Positions 11,601 to 23,333 of a DNA stretch of 64,000 nucleotides are shown here, piece by piece (the first letter of the stretch is position 1; each line of letters begins with the position of its first letter). Below the pieces are notes generated by a model. That model had not been told where the DNA came from. It did no database searches and saw only the letters and a program-made list of their open reading frames with translations. The DNA is from Anastrepha obliqua (taxonomy: Eukaryota; Arthropoda; Insecta; Diptera; Tephritidae). The translations under genes were made by a program, and so were the position numbers. The stretch is taken from contig NC_072897.1 in the NCBI RefSeq assembly GCF_027943255.1, positions 24,552,044-24,616,043 of the forward strand, written 5' to 3'.

Positions 11601-12229
11601 CAAAAACGCACTCGTCAAAAACAGTTCTAGAATGTTTTAAACTACTAGATGACGTATCTAAGTGCTACAAGGTGCACCTTATCTGGGTACCAGGCCACAG
11701 GAACATCGCAGGAAATTGTAAGGCGGATGAACTTGCAAGAACCGGTACAACGCGCGGTCTCGAACCGGATAAGGCGCTGATACCCATGCCCATAGCCACT
11801 TGTAAATTACTTATAGACAGGGAAACGATCAAAAAGGTAATTACAAGTTGGCAAAACCTCAAAACATACGAACTAAGCAAACAGACATGGCCGAAATGGA
11901 ACAGCGGTCGATCGAAGATCTTGTTAAGATTCAATAGAGAATCTATAAGAAAAATGATAGGTGTTTTAACTGGTCACTGTTTAATAGGCAGCCACGCTAG
12001 AAGGTTAGGACTCCCTTACTTCGATTTCTGTAGAAGCTGTCTTTATACAGAAGAAGAGGAAACAGTCAGACACCTTTTATGTGAGTGTGAAAGCCTAGCT
12101 ATGAGAAGGCTGCGCACTCTCGATACAGCATTTCTAACCGATGTAGCGGCTATAGCCCATCTAAAACTAACGAAGCTCTGCTCGTTTATTAAAGCAACCG
12201 GATGGTTTGAAAAGGAACACGTAGAGTAA
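8641..12229 (+). pseudogene. LINE A ORF2 polyprotein: endonuclease, RT, RNase H
   Basis: The ATG at 8641 starts MQLLQINLHHCKEACLALLD, the usual endonuclease start, with QEPW next. A frameshift near 8760 moves the frame, which then stays the same to 12229 except for nonsense codons at 9419, 9878 and 11486. Endonuclease marks are GGDANAHHTIWGSS and SYSDHRYI (about 9010-9260). RT marks are FKSPAPDG, RPISLSSFLLRTLER, LDIEGAFNN and GTPQGGVLSPLLW. The polymerase motif reads YADG rather than YADD: the codon at 10601 is GGT. RNase H marks are YTDGSKLDN, IYSDSEAAIKAL and WVPGHRNIAGNCKADELA. A zinc-binding-like C-R-S-C...H...C motif follows at about 12030-12095. All domains are present but the protein is broken and the polymerase site is mutated. 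Confidence 0.88.
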
Positions 12230-12313
12230 GGATAATCTCCAGTGGTATCACAATGGACCTGCCGAAGGTCTAAGTGTATCTTACGACAACCACCCTACCT
12301 ATCTACCTACTAA

Positions 12314-12472
12314 AGTCCGCCGTAGCCGAATGGGTTGGTGCGTGACTACCATTCGGAATTAACTGTAGGTCCCTCCATTTGTGGAAAAACATGAAGACGC
12401 GCACCAAAAATAGGAGGACGAGCTCGGCCAAACATCCAAAAAGGGTGTACGCGCCAATTGTATACATATGTA
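12314..12472 (+). repeat. tRNA-derived SINE, copy 4 (internally deleted)
   Basis: The head (CCGCCGTAGCCGAATGGG... CATTCGGAATT) jumps directly to ACTGTAGGTCCCTCCATTTG and then to the usual 3' end, AGCTCGGCCAAACATCC...GCGCCAATTG, with a TA-rich tail. About 150 bp, including the B box, is missing. LINE B is inserted into its TA-rich tail. Confidence 0.85.
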
Positions 12473-12992
12473 TATATTATTATTTTTTTTGTTTTTTTGG
12501 GGCGTAGAGCAGATCGCCTCCGCGTGGTGCACCCTGGATAGCGCCAAATGATCTGCGGCCTTAACGGCCTTTTTGACAACCTAAACGGTGACGACCCTTG
12601 CATTCGTCTTTGGACTAACCCTTCTTTTATTTTTTTTACGGTTTGGAATATTCTGACCCCTGTGCTGGTGGTTGTGGCATTCTGCTACCTGAGTATGTTA
12701 TGGTGAAACTTAACAGAAATGGCTGGTTGGCTAATGTCGTGACCGCCCCCGTCCCGTTCAAACCTTGGCAGGCCTCCTAGTACGTTCCAAACCGGTCGGC
12801 ATTGGGTTGGCGGTGTAGGTGCGGTTGAGTTTTTGCGTCCGTCTTTGCGTCCGGTCTGGCTCTGATCGCATGCCTCATGAGGGCATGCGTCAACCCTCAC
12901 ATGGCCTCCCTGCTGCGTCATAGACAACTATGGGACCTCTAAGGGACGACTACACCTAGCGGCTTCGAGTGGGGACCCAGTTAAAATTAAAC

Positions 12993-14530
12993 ATGAATAG
13001 GAATACAAGCACAATAAAACAAATACCAAAAACTTCAGGTGGTAGCGGGAACTCAGAGCCGAGTCGTAAGACGGAAGGGGCGAAATCGCCTCCTCGCAAA
13101 TTCTCCATAGGTACAGCCCCGAGGGCTGAGGTTCCCAGTGGCAGCAAAACGTCGGAATCGACTAGTAGGGTAGAGCATAAGAGGAACCCTGAGAGGAAGT
13201 CGGAACCGACTTCCAAAAAGAACCTGGGGGTCACAAGCGGGAACCCGCTTATGGTAGGTAGGGGACTACAGGCGGAACCGTCTGCGTTTCCTGATTCAGC
13301 GGAACTGGAAGGGGTGGCCAGTACCGGTAAGGGGTCCTCCCTCAGTTTTCCGGGGGCTTTGGGGTTGCCTCTTCGGGAACCCTCTGTTAAGCCCAAATGG
13401 CAGGCAGGGCAAAGCAAACGGTCCTTCTCCGACCTTCGTCTCGCTACCAAAATCCTGGAGCGCTATGACGACCAAAATGTTCCTCAGCTATCTGAGAAAC
13501 ATTCTCAGGCGCTCGAGTGGGTCAGGAAGTTTCTGCGTGGGGCGGAGGAAGGGAGTGAGTGCGGCAGAGGAAAAGGGGTGAGTGCGCCAGAAGTGGATTC
13601 GGGGATAAAGAAGCAATGGTCTCAGGAAGGGGACGCTTCCCTCGAAAAGATGCCCAGGACTGACGGCGGTCTGCCCAAATCATTTAGCGAAGTCGCTAAA
13701 CAGGCAGGCTACATCACTCTTGGAGTCATGGACAGCGGTAGGGAGGATAGAGCCATTTCCAGGGAGGAATGGAAGAGAGTAGCGTCCGCCATCTCCGCCG
13801 TCTTCATGAGGGTAGTAAGGGAAAACCCTTGGATCCCCCCCTCCCTTGCTGTGAGTGTGTAGGAGGGCACTACGGCACGTTCAAAAGAATAATTTGCGCT
13901 GACGAACGGTCGACTACTATGTACAGGGCGGCAGTAGCCTTGATAGGAGAGGTATTCAAGAGAGCTAAGCTGAAGGCGGTGGACAAAAAGGATCTACCTA
14001 TGCGTCCGCGGGCACGTGTCTGGCTCCCTTCCGAACCCTCTACTTCAAAGGAAATGGAGGAAATCCTCCGTTACTGCAACCCGAAACTCCCCACGAACAA
14101 TTGGAAGGTGGTTAAGGTGGAAAGGACTGAGGGATTTTATCGGCAAGCGGTGATTGTGCTGAATGCGGAGTCTCTCGGTCCTCTCGCTGAAACAAAGGGT
14201 GTTATCGGCTACGGTTTCGAAAAGGTAGTGCTTATGGTCTACCAAAGCGATACCAGGGCGGATGCCTCTGCACATCCGGAGGTGCTGGAGGAAGAAGGAC
14301 CCACAATTGAGGAAGCTCTTGTGGACATGGAGATAGACTCCATCACGTCGGAGACTGCCAGTGCTGGTGACGCCCCCTCACAACCAGGGTCCGTCATAAG
14401 CATCGGGGCATTCTTCGACAGGGCGGAGGAGGAGAGGATTCTGGCCTCGGAGAGTGAGGACACTGACCTTGGGGTACTGGAGAGGATTCTCGAAGATGAT
14501 TATTCTTCAGATAAATCTTCAGCACTCTAA
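12993..14530 (+). pseudogene. LINE B ORF1 (gag-like protein)
   Basis: ATG 12993 (MNRNTSTIKQIPKTSGGSGN) begins a basic, Ser/Pro-rich N-terminus. One frame runs to the C-run at about 13835, then a frameshift continues the protein to 14530. The central domain (SFSEVAKQAGYITLGVMDSG, PRARVWLPSEPS, YCNPKLPTNNWKVVKV) is clearly homologous to LINE A ORF1. The C-terminus is acidic (EEEGPTIEEALVDMEID). Only one break is visible, so this ORF1 is better preserved than that of A. Confidence 0.78.
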
Positions 14531-17500
14531 GGCGGCGTCCGCCAATCTACTGCTCCACCTTGAACAAGGTGGAGCTGATATAGTTCTGATCCAGGAGCCG
14601 TGGCTGAGCAGCAGCGGTATTTCTGGCCTTAGGTAAACCAAGATCTTGTATGTTCATCAGGAAGGAACTAAGTGCATTTATTTTGCCTAATTTTAGCAGT
14701 GAAGACATTGTGACTGTGAGCGTAGAGGGCCCTGCCGGAAAGATGTGGCTGATGTCGGTCTATATGCGCATGAGGACGAGGTGGAGCCACCTCCAATGAT
14801 GCGGAGGCAAGCCCTGGCTGAAGCGAGGCGCAGAAAAACTGACGTTGTAGGGACGGATGCAAACTCCAACCATACCTGTTGGGGAAGTTCCAACATAAAT
14901 GCAAGAGGTGAGTCACTTTTTGATTTTATTTTAAACGAAGATTTGTTTATTTGCAACAGGGGTAAGGACCCCACTTTCATTACTGCAACCAGGGAAGAGG
15001 TGCTAGATCTTACTCTGGCTTCCTCCTCGTTGTTACACCGAATCTCTGACTCGAGGGTGCTTAACACCCACTCCTTCTCGGATCACAGGTATATTCTATT
15101 CTCTCTCACCGAAACCCGTCCAAAAAGACCCTCCTACAGGAATCTGAGGAGAACGGACTGGGACACGTACGGCAGGAATCTGCTGAACCTTCTCCACGAA
15201 GCACCAAGGGGAAATTTAAATCTCTCGGAGGGAGCGATCGATGACCTGGTGGAGATCTTCACCTCAGTTAGTAATAAGGCTCTTAAAAGCTCCTGTTCAC
15301 TTAGGCCGCAACATGGGAATTGTATAAAGTAGGGCTAGGAATCTATAGGTCCGAAATTGGGAAGGCCAAGAGGAACTCTGGGAGAAACTTCTGGGGAAGC
15401 GAGGAGGGCTGTCATGAGTCTTCAAGATTTAGACGAGTTCTCACGAGGAGCTCGCCTCCCTTGGGATACCTGATGGATGAATCCGGACTTTGGACGATGA
15501 GCGGCGAGCGGCGAGGAATCACTAAAAATGCTTCTCGACGCTCATTTTCCGACGAATCTGGTATCTAGCAGCATCAGCCTGGGAGGTACACAAATCTGTC
15601 CTCAGTACTGGGATTGGCTGCTGGATGAGCACCGCTTGGCTTGGACCATTGGCTCCTTCGGGCCCTTTAAGTCGCCTGGTCCTGATGGCATCATACCTGC
15701 CCAACTGCAGAAATCTGCGGAGGTGTCATGCCGCTGGCTGGGCCCTATCTATGCGAGCTGCATGACCAGGGGCTATATACCGGCGCCTTGGAGAGCGGTG
15801 AGGGTTGTATTCATACCCAAGGCCGGCAAAAGCTCACATGACTCGCCCAAGGATTTTAGGCCAATCAGTCTCTCATCTTTCTTGCTGAAACCCCTTGAGA
15901 GGCTGATTGACCTATACATATTATAGTAAGAAGCGGAATTCCTCGGGGACGTTTGTCGTATACCCAACATGTGTACTGCAAGGGCAGATCAGTGGAATCT
16001 GCGCTGCACACAATTGTTAAAGACATTGAGGAATCTCTATATCAGAAAAAACTCGCAGTTGGCGCTTTCCACGACATCGAGGGGGCTTTTAACAACGTTC
16101 TCCCGGAGGCAATCAATAAATCTCTGGGTAGGCTGGGGGTTGGAACCAACCCTTCCAGGTTTCTTTAGAGAATGCTTAGCGACAGAACGCTCATGGAAGA
16201 GTAGGGCGGCGTCTCACTCCGCCGGCAGATGAGCAGGGGCACGCCGCAAGGCGGTGTTCTCTCACCATTTCTCTGGATCATTGTTATCAATTATTTGCTG
16301 GAGGAGCTGGTGAGGAGAGGCTGTAGGGTGATTGCCTACGCGGACGATGTGGCATTAGTTGTTAGAGGAAAGTTTATGGATACCCTGTACGATTTAATGC
16401 AGGGGTATCTGAACGTAGTTGTTCGATGGGCAGCGGACTGCGTCTTATCGGTGAATGCTCTTAGCATGGAGCTCGTTCTTTTCACGAGGAAATATAAAAT
16501 ACCCAGAACTCAACTCCCTTCGATGGGGCGCTCCGCTGGTGCTTTCTGACAAGGTGAAGTACCTAGGTCTATTCCTTGACAGTAAGCTAACGTGGAAGTC
16601 CAACATTGAGGAAAAGTAAGGAAGGACACAACCGCCTTGTATGGATGCAAGGGCGCAATTAGCAAAAGATGGGGACTCTCGTCTAGAGTTGTAATTTGGC
16701 TCTATAATACCATAATAAAACCTGTCTTGTTATATGGAGTCGGTTTCTGGTGGAATTCACTAGAGAGGATGACGTCAGTTAAAAAGCTAGAGAGAGTTCA
16801 AAGGTCTGCAGTCATTGGAATCAGTGGGGCGCTTCGAACTACTCCCACTCTAGTGCTTAATGTAATGTTAAATGTGGTACGTATAGACATCGCAGGCATA
16901 ATTGCCGCTGCACGTACCGCAATTAGACTGAGGGGCTTGGGCTATAAGCTCAAACTCAGCATCCTCAGAAACTTTGAGTTCCTCCCCTCGTCGACGGATC
17001 AGTGCGTGCCTTCGCTTAGTCCAAACGGAACTTTCTCCACCCATATTACATCAAGGGAGAAGTGGACCAGGGACAGCACTTGGGGACAGGGCCTGGTTAA
17101 CCTGTTCAAGGATGGCTCGAAGTTGGACGGCAGGGTTGGAGGAGGAGTTTTCTGCAAAGAGCTCCCTATCAAAGTCAAATTCAGGCTACCGGATCACTGC
17201 AGTGTGTTCCAAGCAGAGGTGGCCGCAATTAAAGAAGCAGCTGACTGGCTACTTACTAGCGTAATAACTGTTAAGAAGGTAAATATTTACTCCGATAGCC
17301 AAGCGGTTGCATCAGAATTCTTCGATATAAAGATAATTTGGGTACCTGGTCACAGTGACATTGCTGGAAACTGCGAAGCCGACGAGTTGGCCAGACAAGA
17401 GACCTGTGAGGCGGTGTGCCCGCGAAAGGAGAGGATCGGGATCCCCTTGACAACCTGCGCTCTACTCCTAGAAGGATGGGCTTTACACCAACTCAGCGAG

Positions 17501-17995
17501 TGCTGGGTAAGTACACGAACGTGTAGGGTCGCGAAGTCCTTCTGGCCAAGTTTGGATAGGAGGCGTTCGAGGGATATTCTGAGGATGACGAATTCTCATC
17601 TCTCAAATTTCGTGGGCATCCTCACGGGGCCCTGCCCGCGGGGTACACATGCCGTGAGACTCAGAATCACTTCGGGTCCTTTTTGCGTCAGCTGTATGGA
17701 GGATGAGGTGGAATCCTATCAGCACCTGCTCCTCAGCTGCCCAGCTCTCGCGGGACTAAGATTCAAGCATTTAGGTTCACACTTCTTTTCTGCGCCTGCT
17801 GATATAGCGGGTCTTGATAATAAAAAACTGATGAACAGACCAGTCACTGTTCATAGTGCACAAACACTCAACCCTCCTCAACCCTTTCCCTTTCGTCCTA
17901 TCGTCCTTTTCCTTCACCTCTTTTTCCTCTCTTGCAATGGTATCACAAAGGATGAACCAAACTCTTTCATCCAAGTGAGCCCACTCTCTGGGTAA
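14496..17995 (+). pseudogene. LINE B ORF2 polyprotein: endonuclease, RT, RNase H
   Basis: ATG 14496 (MIILQINLQHSKAASANLLL) starts the endonuclease. At least six frame changes or stops follow (about 14636, 15330, 15540, 15926, 16170-16230, 16549-16640). Endonuclease marks are GTDANSNHTCWGSS and SFSDHRYI. RT marks are FKSPGPDG, RPISLSSFLLKPLER, HDIEGAFNNV, GTPQGGVLSPFLW and AYADDVALVV (about 16335-16365), with both catalytic Asp residues kept. RNase H marks are FKDGSKLDGRVGGG, IYSDSQAVAS and WVPGHSDIAGNCEADELA. About 30 residues between the last two, present in A, are deleted. A CVSCMEDEVESYQHLLLSC zinc-like motif follows. The polymerase site is intact but the ORF is not. Confidence 0.85.
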
Positions 17996-18029
17996 CCATC
18001 ACTACCTAACCTAACCTATATTATTATTT

Positions 18030-18776
18030 AGGAGAGGAGTTCGAACTCTCATAATCGGAGAGACGTCGGGCGGAATGTTTCGTTGGGCCTCTTCCAGCAT
18101 ATGCTGGACTGATGGCGGTAAGGGTGATAGATGAATAGGTTTGGCTACTCGATAGAAAATTGTGAGAGTAGCTTCAGCTGCCAGGTCATCTGGGATTTGG
18201 CAGAAGAATTCCTTTACACGTATTCACACATTCATCGAATCGGTCGTTGCTCAGACGACCACGAAGAAATGTGAATGGGGACTGTGTTGATTTGTGATTT
18301 TTCGTATTTCGCCAACACAACCTCAGTTTTTTTTTAAACAAACTGTTGGCATAACTTCGGTTACGTCAGCAAATCAGCAGATTCCTTTAAAGCCGCTAAG
18401 AGCAGCTTAACGGTTTGATGCATGATTCAATTATTAAAGGTTTGCTCACTAGTGACATTCGATTTTTGACACTCCCTTAAAAAAGTTGCATGCAAAAATG
18501 GGAATAAAGAGGAACAACTTAAATCCTCTTTGGTAAAAATGGTAGCAAAAAAGTATTTTACGGTTTAAAAAAATAATTTTAATTAATATTTGAATGTAAA
18601 TAATGGTACAAATAGAAGTTATTAGCCGAAATTCCCAAGTCTAATATTAAAACAAGAAATGATTTGACTTAATCCAAGATTTTATTTTGTGAATTATAAT
18701 AATTGTTAAATTTAAAACCGATCGCGAAGTTGCAAAGCTTCGCCAATGTGAAACTATTTTGTTAAAAATAAATAAA
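18030..18776. other. Unassigned sequence
   Basis: Mixed composition. On the minus strand a short readable block (about 18040-18290, for example SPFTFLRGRLSNDRFDECV) may be an old coding relic, but I cannot place it in a family and stops interrupt it. Confidence 0.35.
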
Positions 18777-18897
18777 TAATTGACGCGTACAATTCTGTTA
18801 AGTGTTTGGCCGAGATCCTCGTCCTATTTGAAGCGTGTGTCTTGATGTTGTTCCACAAATGGAAGGACTTACAGTTTTAAGCCGATTCTGGCAGATG
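18777..18897 (-). repeat. tRNA-derived SINE, copy 5 (3' part only)
   Basis: Only the 3' half remains: AATTGACGCGTACAATTCTG, GTGTTTGGCCGAGATCC, TTGATGTTGTTCCACAAATG and the start of the CAGTTTTAAGCCGATTC block. The tRNA-like head is missing, so the copy is 5'-truncated. Confidence 0.85.
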
Positions 18898-21076
18898 TTT
18901 TTTTTCCATTCTGGTACTGTACTTTGCTAAGTCTCCTCTGGACACTTCATCCATCCATGGTAAGGTGGGCTTATTGGAAACAAGTTCCGTCAATCCCAAC
19001 TTTTTTTATAATGAGGTATGCAATGTTATTGGTAGCGTCGGGACTATCCAATTATTCCCCCGGTCATAACTCTTTGGGAAATGCTAGCTCTTTGAAAAAC
19101 ATGAATTCCTTCTAAATCAACACATCACAAGAAATAAAGCTTTGTAAATTCTCCACTCATCGATCTTGGATTACGCCAAATACTCTATCATGTCCTGACT
19201 TACGCGGCATGTATTCATGTCATATTACCATAGTCCTGAACATACCGATGAAAACTCTTAAGCGAGTTGTTGCTCGTAAGCAGACCATTTTGAAAATGAA
19301 ATGTTTGTTTCTACAAATTTAACTTTTCCTCCACTTTTACTCAAATTTTTTAGAGCTAGAAACCCAGTGTCTTGTAAGGGAGCCGATTTGTCAAGATAGA
19401 ACGAGAAAGCTGCCTACTGAGCAAACCTTTTATCATTGAATCACGGGTTTGATGTTGGCCCACACCTCTGCATTTTGTACATCGTGAATGTTCGCACAAA
19501 CAAAAATTTACACAATCAGATTTAAAATTAATGTCAAGTTTGCCTACGTCTGTAGTATATTTCTTTACAATTTATTTGGGGCCAGTTTTTCGATGCTGTT
19601 TTAACTATGCTGATATTAGTCTGTAATTTTTATTAAGTCCATTAAGTCCATACAGAGGGTGGAGTTTTGTACAGCTATGAATCCAGACTTTTAATGGTCC
19701 ATGCGGAACATAAAGTACCATTCAATGTTTTTCCATTTTGCGATAGCTAAATGTCGCTGACGAATTTCTAGTCCTTATCCGAAGGATTGTTGGTGTTTCT
19801 TTGGCAATAAATTTAATCAGAAGGTCAGGACGCCGACCTTACATTCCTATCCTGGGTATAAAGCAACCATCTTGAAGGCAACCAGGCGGTGACCAACTGG
19901 TGACCCTAAGCGGGCTAAAGACTAATTTCGTGAACCCGAGGTGGGTTCACGCGCTATCAACCTCTACATTCAATACCCCCGCCCAGTTTCAAAAGCCAAT
20001 CTGGCCTGGATTACCAATAAGCAGTAGTAGTCCAATATTGACATGCATAAAAAGATCAGCATCCTCCTCCGCCGGATTTGCCTTACAAGTCCAACTGACC
20101 TCAGCCACCTCCACCGTTGACACTCACACAATGTTTGGGTTGTACATCAATCATCCCTCTCATAAGCTACTACACGTTGTTTCCCTTCTCTCGCAAGATA
20201 CAAAGTCATTCGCCTACAATAGCATTGCGCGAGGTGCGCCCGTAACATTTTATGTGAGCTACTAGGAAGCTGAGTAGGTTTTTACACCCCAAAAGGTTAA
20301 TATGTTGCTGATGACATAAATTCAAATATTCATAACTTTTTGGAAAATATTACCTAGAAATACTCGAAATCCTGAAGTGTTAGATCATTTTCGTATACAA
20401 CCCAAAAAGTGCACAAGAAATGCTCACGATTGCTCCTGTAACAGAAAACATGTTAATTTTAGCAAGCCTGGACAATCTGCATACAAACATGCTATTATAG
20501 TGGTTTTTATCTTATTTTTTAGATCTTATTCACGAGATTTGAAAGTCAGAGCTTATATCCTTTGAGTTAATTGAAACCCCCCTTTTTAATCCCTTTTATC
20601 CAATATTTTTGTACATCCGGAATTTCTATATTTTGGTATTGTGGTATTTACTCTTACCTAATCTCTGTCTTGCCTTTTTCTGAATCTATAGGATTTTGTA
20701 GAAAATTTGCCTAAGCTAAATACTTTCTCTTTTTTGCCATGAGAAAAGATCTTTTTTTAAATACTTCCGTAGCCACACAATATGCTAAATGCAAAGGTTT
20801 TTTAAATGCTTCGATAACTTCGAACTTACCGAATTTTCGTGTTCGAAAGCTGACGTGTGTTTGAACGAACCAGTACACATATATCATATTTTCCGTGGTT
20901 TTCTCGCTACCAATGTTTTCTTAATTCTCCACACTCATAAATTAAAGGAAGATTTGAAATGCCTATCAAGAATTTCTGCGAAATGAACAGTAATTGTGTG
21001 AATACAAGAACTAAATCATCCCGCCAAGCATTTTCATCTCCGCTTCAAATACCAAAAATGCAGAATAAGTCCGCAA
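18898..21076. other. Long stretch without recognised genes
   Basis: Open frames at 18924-19115, 19900-20265, 20377-20565 and 20789-20986 have no domain that I recognise. The 19900-20265 frame (121 codons) begins without support for its start and contains no known motif. I see no terminal repeats. This is one of the few places that could be unique genomic DNA. Confidence 0.4.
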
Positions 21077-22780
21077 AGTGTGACGGTCCAAAGCGTTTAT
21101 AGACCAAATAAGTACGTTAATTACGTTGACTTTGTTGATTATTTAGAAGAGCTTACCTTTTCTTTTAATAACATCATAATAGCCGGCGATTTTAATTCCG
21201 ATCTGCTTAATGACGATACTTTCGCATTAGCTATGAGGAATTTGCGACTATTTTCAGTTAACTGTTCGTTTCACACTCATTTTACAAATACCAATAACTC
21301 GCTACTTGATATATTATATGATCAACTGGATTGTTCAAGCTTTATATTTTTGAACTATATTTTACGACCAAAGATTTAATGCAACAATTGGGTCAAAGTA
21401 ATCATGGCAGCGTATTCGCGTATACCTATGGTAAAGAAAAGATACAAGTCCCTGACAATGTAAACATAAATAATATATAATAAATAAACAGTTAATTGAT
21501 TTCTCGGATACTTTCGAGAAAATTAATTATAAGCTTCACTTTTAATTGTGTTAATGAGTGTGATGTTGTCCTCTCAGTACTTTCTATAAAATTTAATGCT
21601 ATTGGTTTGGATAACATTCATCCGAAGTTTTTCAAATACTTACTACCGAAACTTCTTCCCTATATAACGTGCGCAATAAATAGCATTTTAGCAACAGTTG
21701 CCTTCCCCAACTGCTGCAAAAAAGCCAAAATAGTACCCACTCTGAAATTAAATGGTGATTACCGACCTCTTCCGATTCTACCATATACGAGTATATCAAA
21801 AGTCTTAGAGCGCTTAATGCATCAGGAAATTTACTCATTTTATGTAAAATCTCCCTGGTCAGTCCATATTAATCTTACTTCAGGCGTAACAAAAGCTGTA
21901 TAACTGCGCTCCTTACCGTTTCAGATGGTGTTCTAATAAATATTATATTTACAATAGCTGTGGAACCTAACTAACTCTTCTTGACCATTCCAAGGCTTTT
22001 GACAATTTCAATCACAACATAATGTGTCTGAAATTAAATAATTTATTTCACTTTTCATCCTCGGCGGTAAACCTAATCTGCTCATATCTTTTTGGGCGAT
22101 CGCAAGCAGTCAGCATAGGCAACACAATGTCTCACTTTCTTTCCATATCAAGAAGAGTCTCTTAAGGGTCGATTCTTGCTGTCCTGCTGTTTATTTTGTA
22201 TATTAACGATCTGTCTAAGGTGCTGAAGGACAACAAAACTCAAATATACACTGATGAAGTTCACTTGCACTTAAATTCCTTTCTTTGTATACATAACCTT
22301 AACTTTGACTTACACTTAGTCAAAGAGTGGGCAAGAAGCAATGGTCTGGTCTTGAATCCAAATTAGTCTCAATGTATTGCTATCTTTAAAACAACATTTT
22401 GACATTAATGTTTAAGACAAAATTTTATTAAACAGATCGGGCATACCGTGTGTCGATGTAGCTAAAAACCTAGGTGTACGATTCAATGGAACACTAACGT
22501 GGAATAATAGTATCTACAGTACAATCGGTAAAGTATACGGAATGCTGGGATCTTTATGGTTAACACAACACCTAACACCAACGCCCACAAGACTGCTCAT
22601 TGCGAAATCTTAGTTGCTACCAATGTTGTACGGTTGTGAACTCTATGCCAACACTGATAGTCAATGCAATAAAAAATTCAATGTGATTTATAATAACCTT
22701 GACAGGTATATATAGCAGAAATCGGTACGATCACATCTCTGCTTGAGTTCGCAAGATAACCTCGATATCATTCGACGATA
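21077..22780 (+). pseudogene. Jockey-superfamily LINE relic (EN and RT)
   Basis: A degenerate LINE is read in several frames. The endonuclease part (21080-21379) has IIAGDFNSDLL and LDILYDQLD. The RT part (from about 21540) has IGLDNIHPKFFKYLLPKLLP, GDYRPLPILPYTSISKVLER (21751-21810), HSKAFDNFNHNIM, GSILAVLLFILYINDL (about 22160-22215) and EWARSNGLVLNPN. The motif expected to be YADD reads YTDE at about 22245, so the second catalytic Asp is lost. No RNase H and no clear tail were seen. Clade assignment is by motif style only. Confidence 0.72.
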
Positions 22781-22906
22781 TGTTGAATGGTAAAAAGTTC
22801 TTATATAATTTATTATAAAAAAATATAAATTATTTATTCATTTAATTACTACAAACATGCAGCAAATAGTTTAGGACTAAGACTGAGTTACAAAGACTGA
22901 CTGACT

Positions 22907-23109
22907 TGAATTGTTATCAATTATTACAATCAATAGTTATCACATTCAATTGTTATTGTGAATAATAATTATTAATTATAATTAATTCACGAAATGCTAT
23001 GAGTGACATTTTTTCTCAATAAAAGACTTGAAACAATGTATTGTGATAATTGATAACAATTCAAGTCTTTTATTGAGAAAAAATATCACTCTTAGCATTT
23101 CCTGAATTA
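22907..23109. repeat. Complex AT-rich inverted repeat
   Basis: Two inverted-repeat pairs overlap. The outer-left arm GACTTGAATTGTTATCAATT (22907) is matched by AATTGATAACAATTCAAGTC (about 23049-23068). A second pair, GAAATGCTATGAGTGACATT followed by TTTTCTCAATAAAAGACTTG (from about 22991), is matched by the inverse sequence at 23060-23105. Each stem is 25-50 bp with few mismatches, so the region could fold into alternative hairpins. It has no coding content and may be the residue of a foldback element. Confidence 0.7.
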
Positions 23110-23333
23110 GTTATTTTGGTAAACAATCCTAGTGAATTGTAGTGAATTGTTTACTATTTTTTCAAAATTATTTGGTAAACAGGAAACGTAAAAAATTGAA
23201 CTTGCAATTTCGTAAACAGGAAACGTAAAAACCTGACTCGCAAAGAAAGTGTTAATGCACTTGCATACTGATACTGTCGGATGATAAAGACAATTCAGAA
23301 ATAAATAGTAATGAGGCTCTTGACGATGAAGTA
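23110..23333. other. Spacer with a short direct repeat
   Basis: GTAAACAGGAAACGTAAAAA occurs twice (about 23173 and 23213). Nothing else was recognised. Confidence 0.5.

Larger units (their letters stand above)
6841..12312 (+). mobile_element. LOA-like LINE A (ORF1, ORF2 with EN, RT and RNase H)
   Basis: This is a non-LTR retrotransposon, nearly full length but dead. It has a GC-richer leader of about 370 bp, ORF1 (from ATG 7216), ORF2 (from ATG 8641) and a short 3' region ending in a CCTACCTATCTACCTAC simple-repeat tail. RNase H after RT and the ORF1 type suggest the LOA/baggins clade of the I superfamily. The clade call is by memory of the family layout and was not tested by phylogeny. The 5' boundary is approximate. 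The SINE at 12314 begins immediately after the tail. Confidence 0.75.
12473..18029 (+). mobile_element. LOA-like LINE B with 13-bp target-site duplication
   Basis: The element spans about 12486-18016 and is flanked by a 13-bp direct repeat, TATATTATTATTT (12473-12485 and 18017-18029). The repeat is AT-rich, so it is good but not proof. The layout matches LINE A: a leader of about 500 bp (12486-12992), ORF1, overlapping ORF2, and a 3' tail ending CCTAACCTAACC. Both A and B have a TGGTATCACAA block in the 3' region. The protein sequences of A and B are clearly different, so they are separate families of one clade that inserted independently, not a tandem duplication. Confidence 0.82.

Noticed and set aside
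18000..18018. CCTAACCTAACCTA, resembling the insect telomere repeat (TTAGG)n
   Set aside because: It is under three units long and is the 3' tail of LINE B. Flies also lack TTAGG telomeres.
6841..18029. LINE A and LINE B as a tandem duplication, or R1/R2 insertions in rDNA
   Set aside because: Their proteins are too different for a duplication, LINE B has its own target duplication, and no rDNA sequence flanks either.
19900..20265. 121-codon plus-strand frame, possible host exon
   Set aside because: There is no domain, no supported start or splice sites, and Ser/Thr/Pro-rich composition that can arise by chance. Kept only as unassigned sequence.
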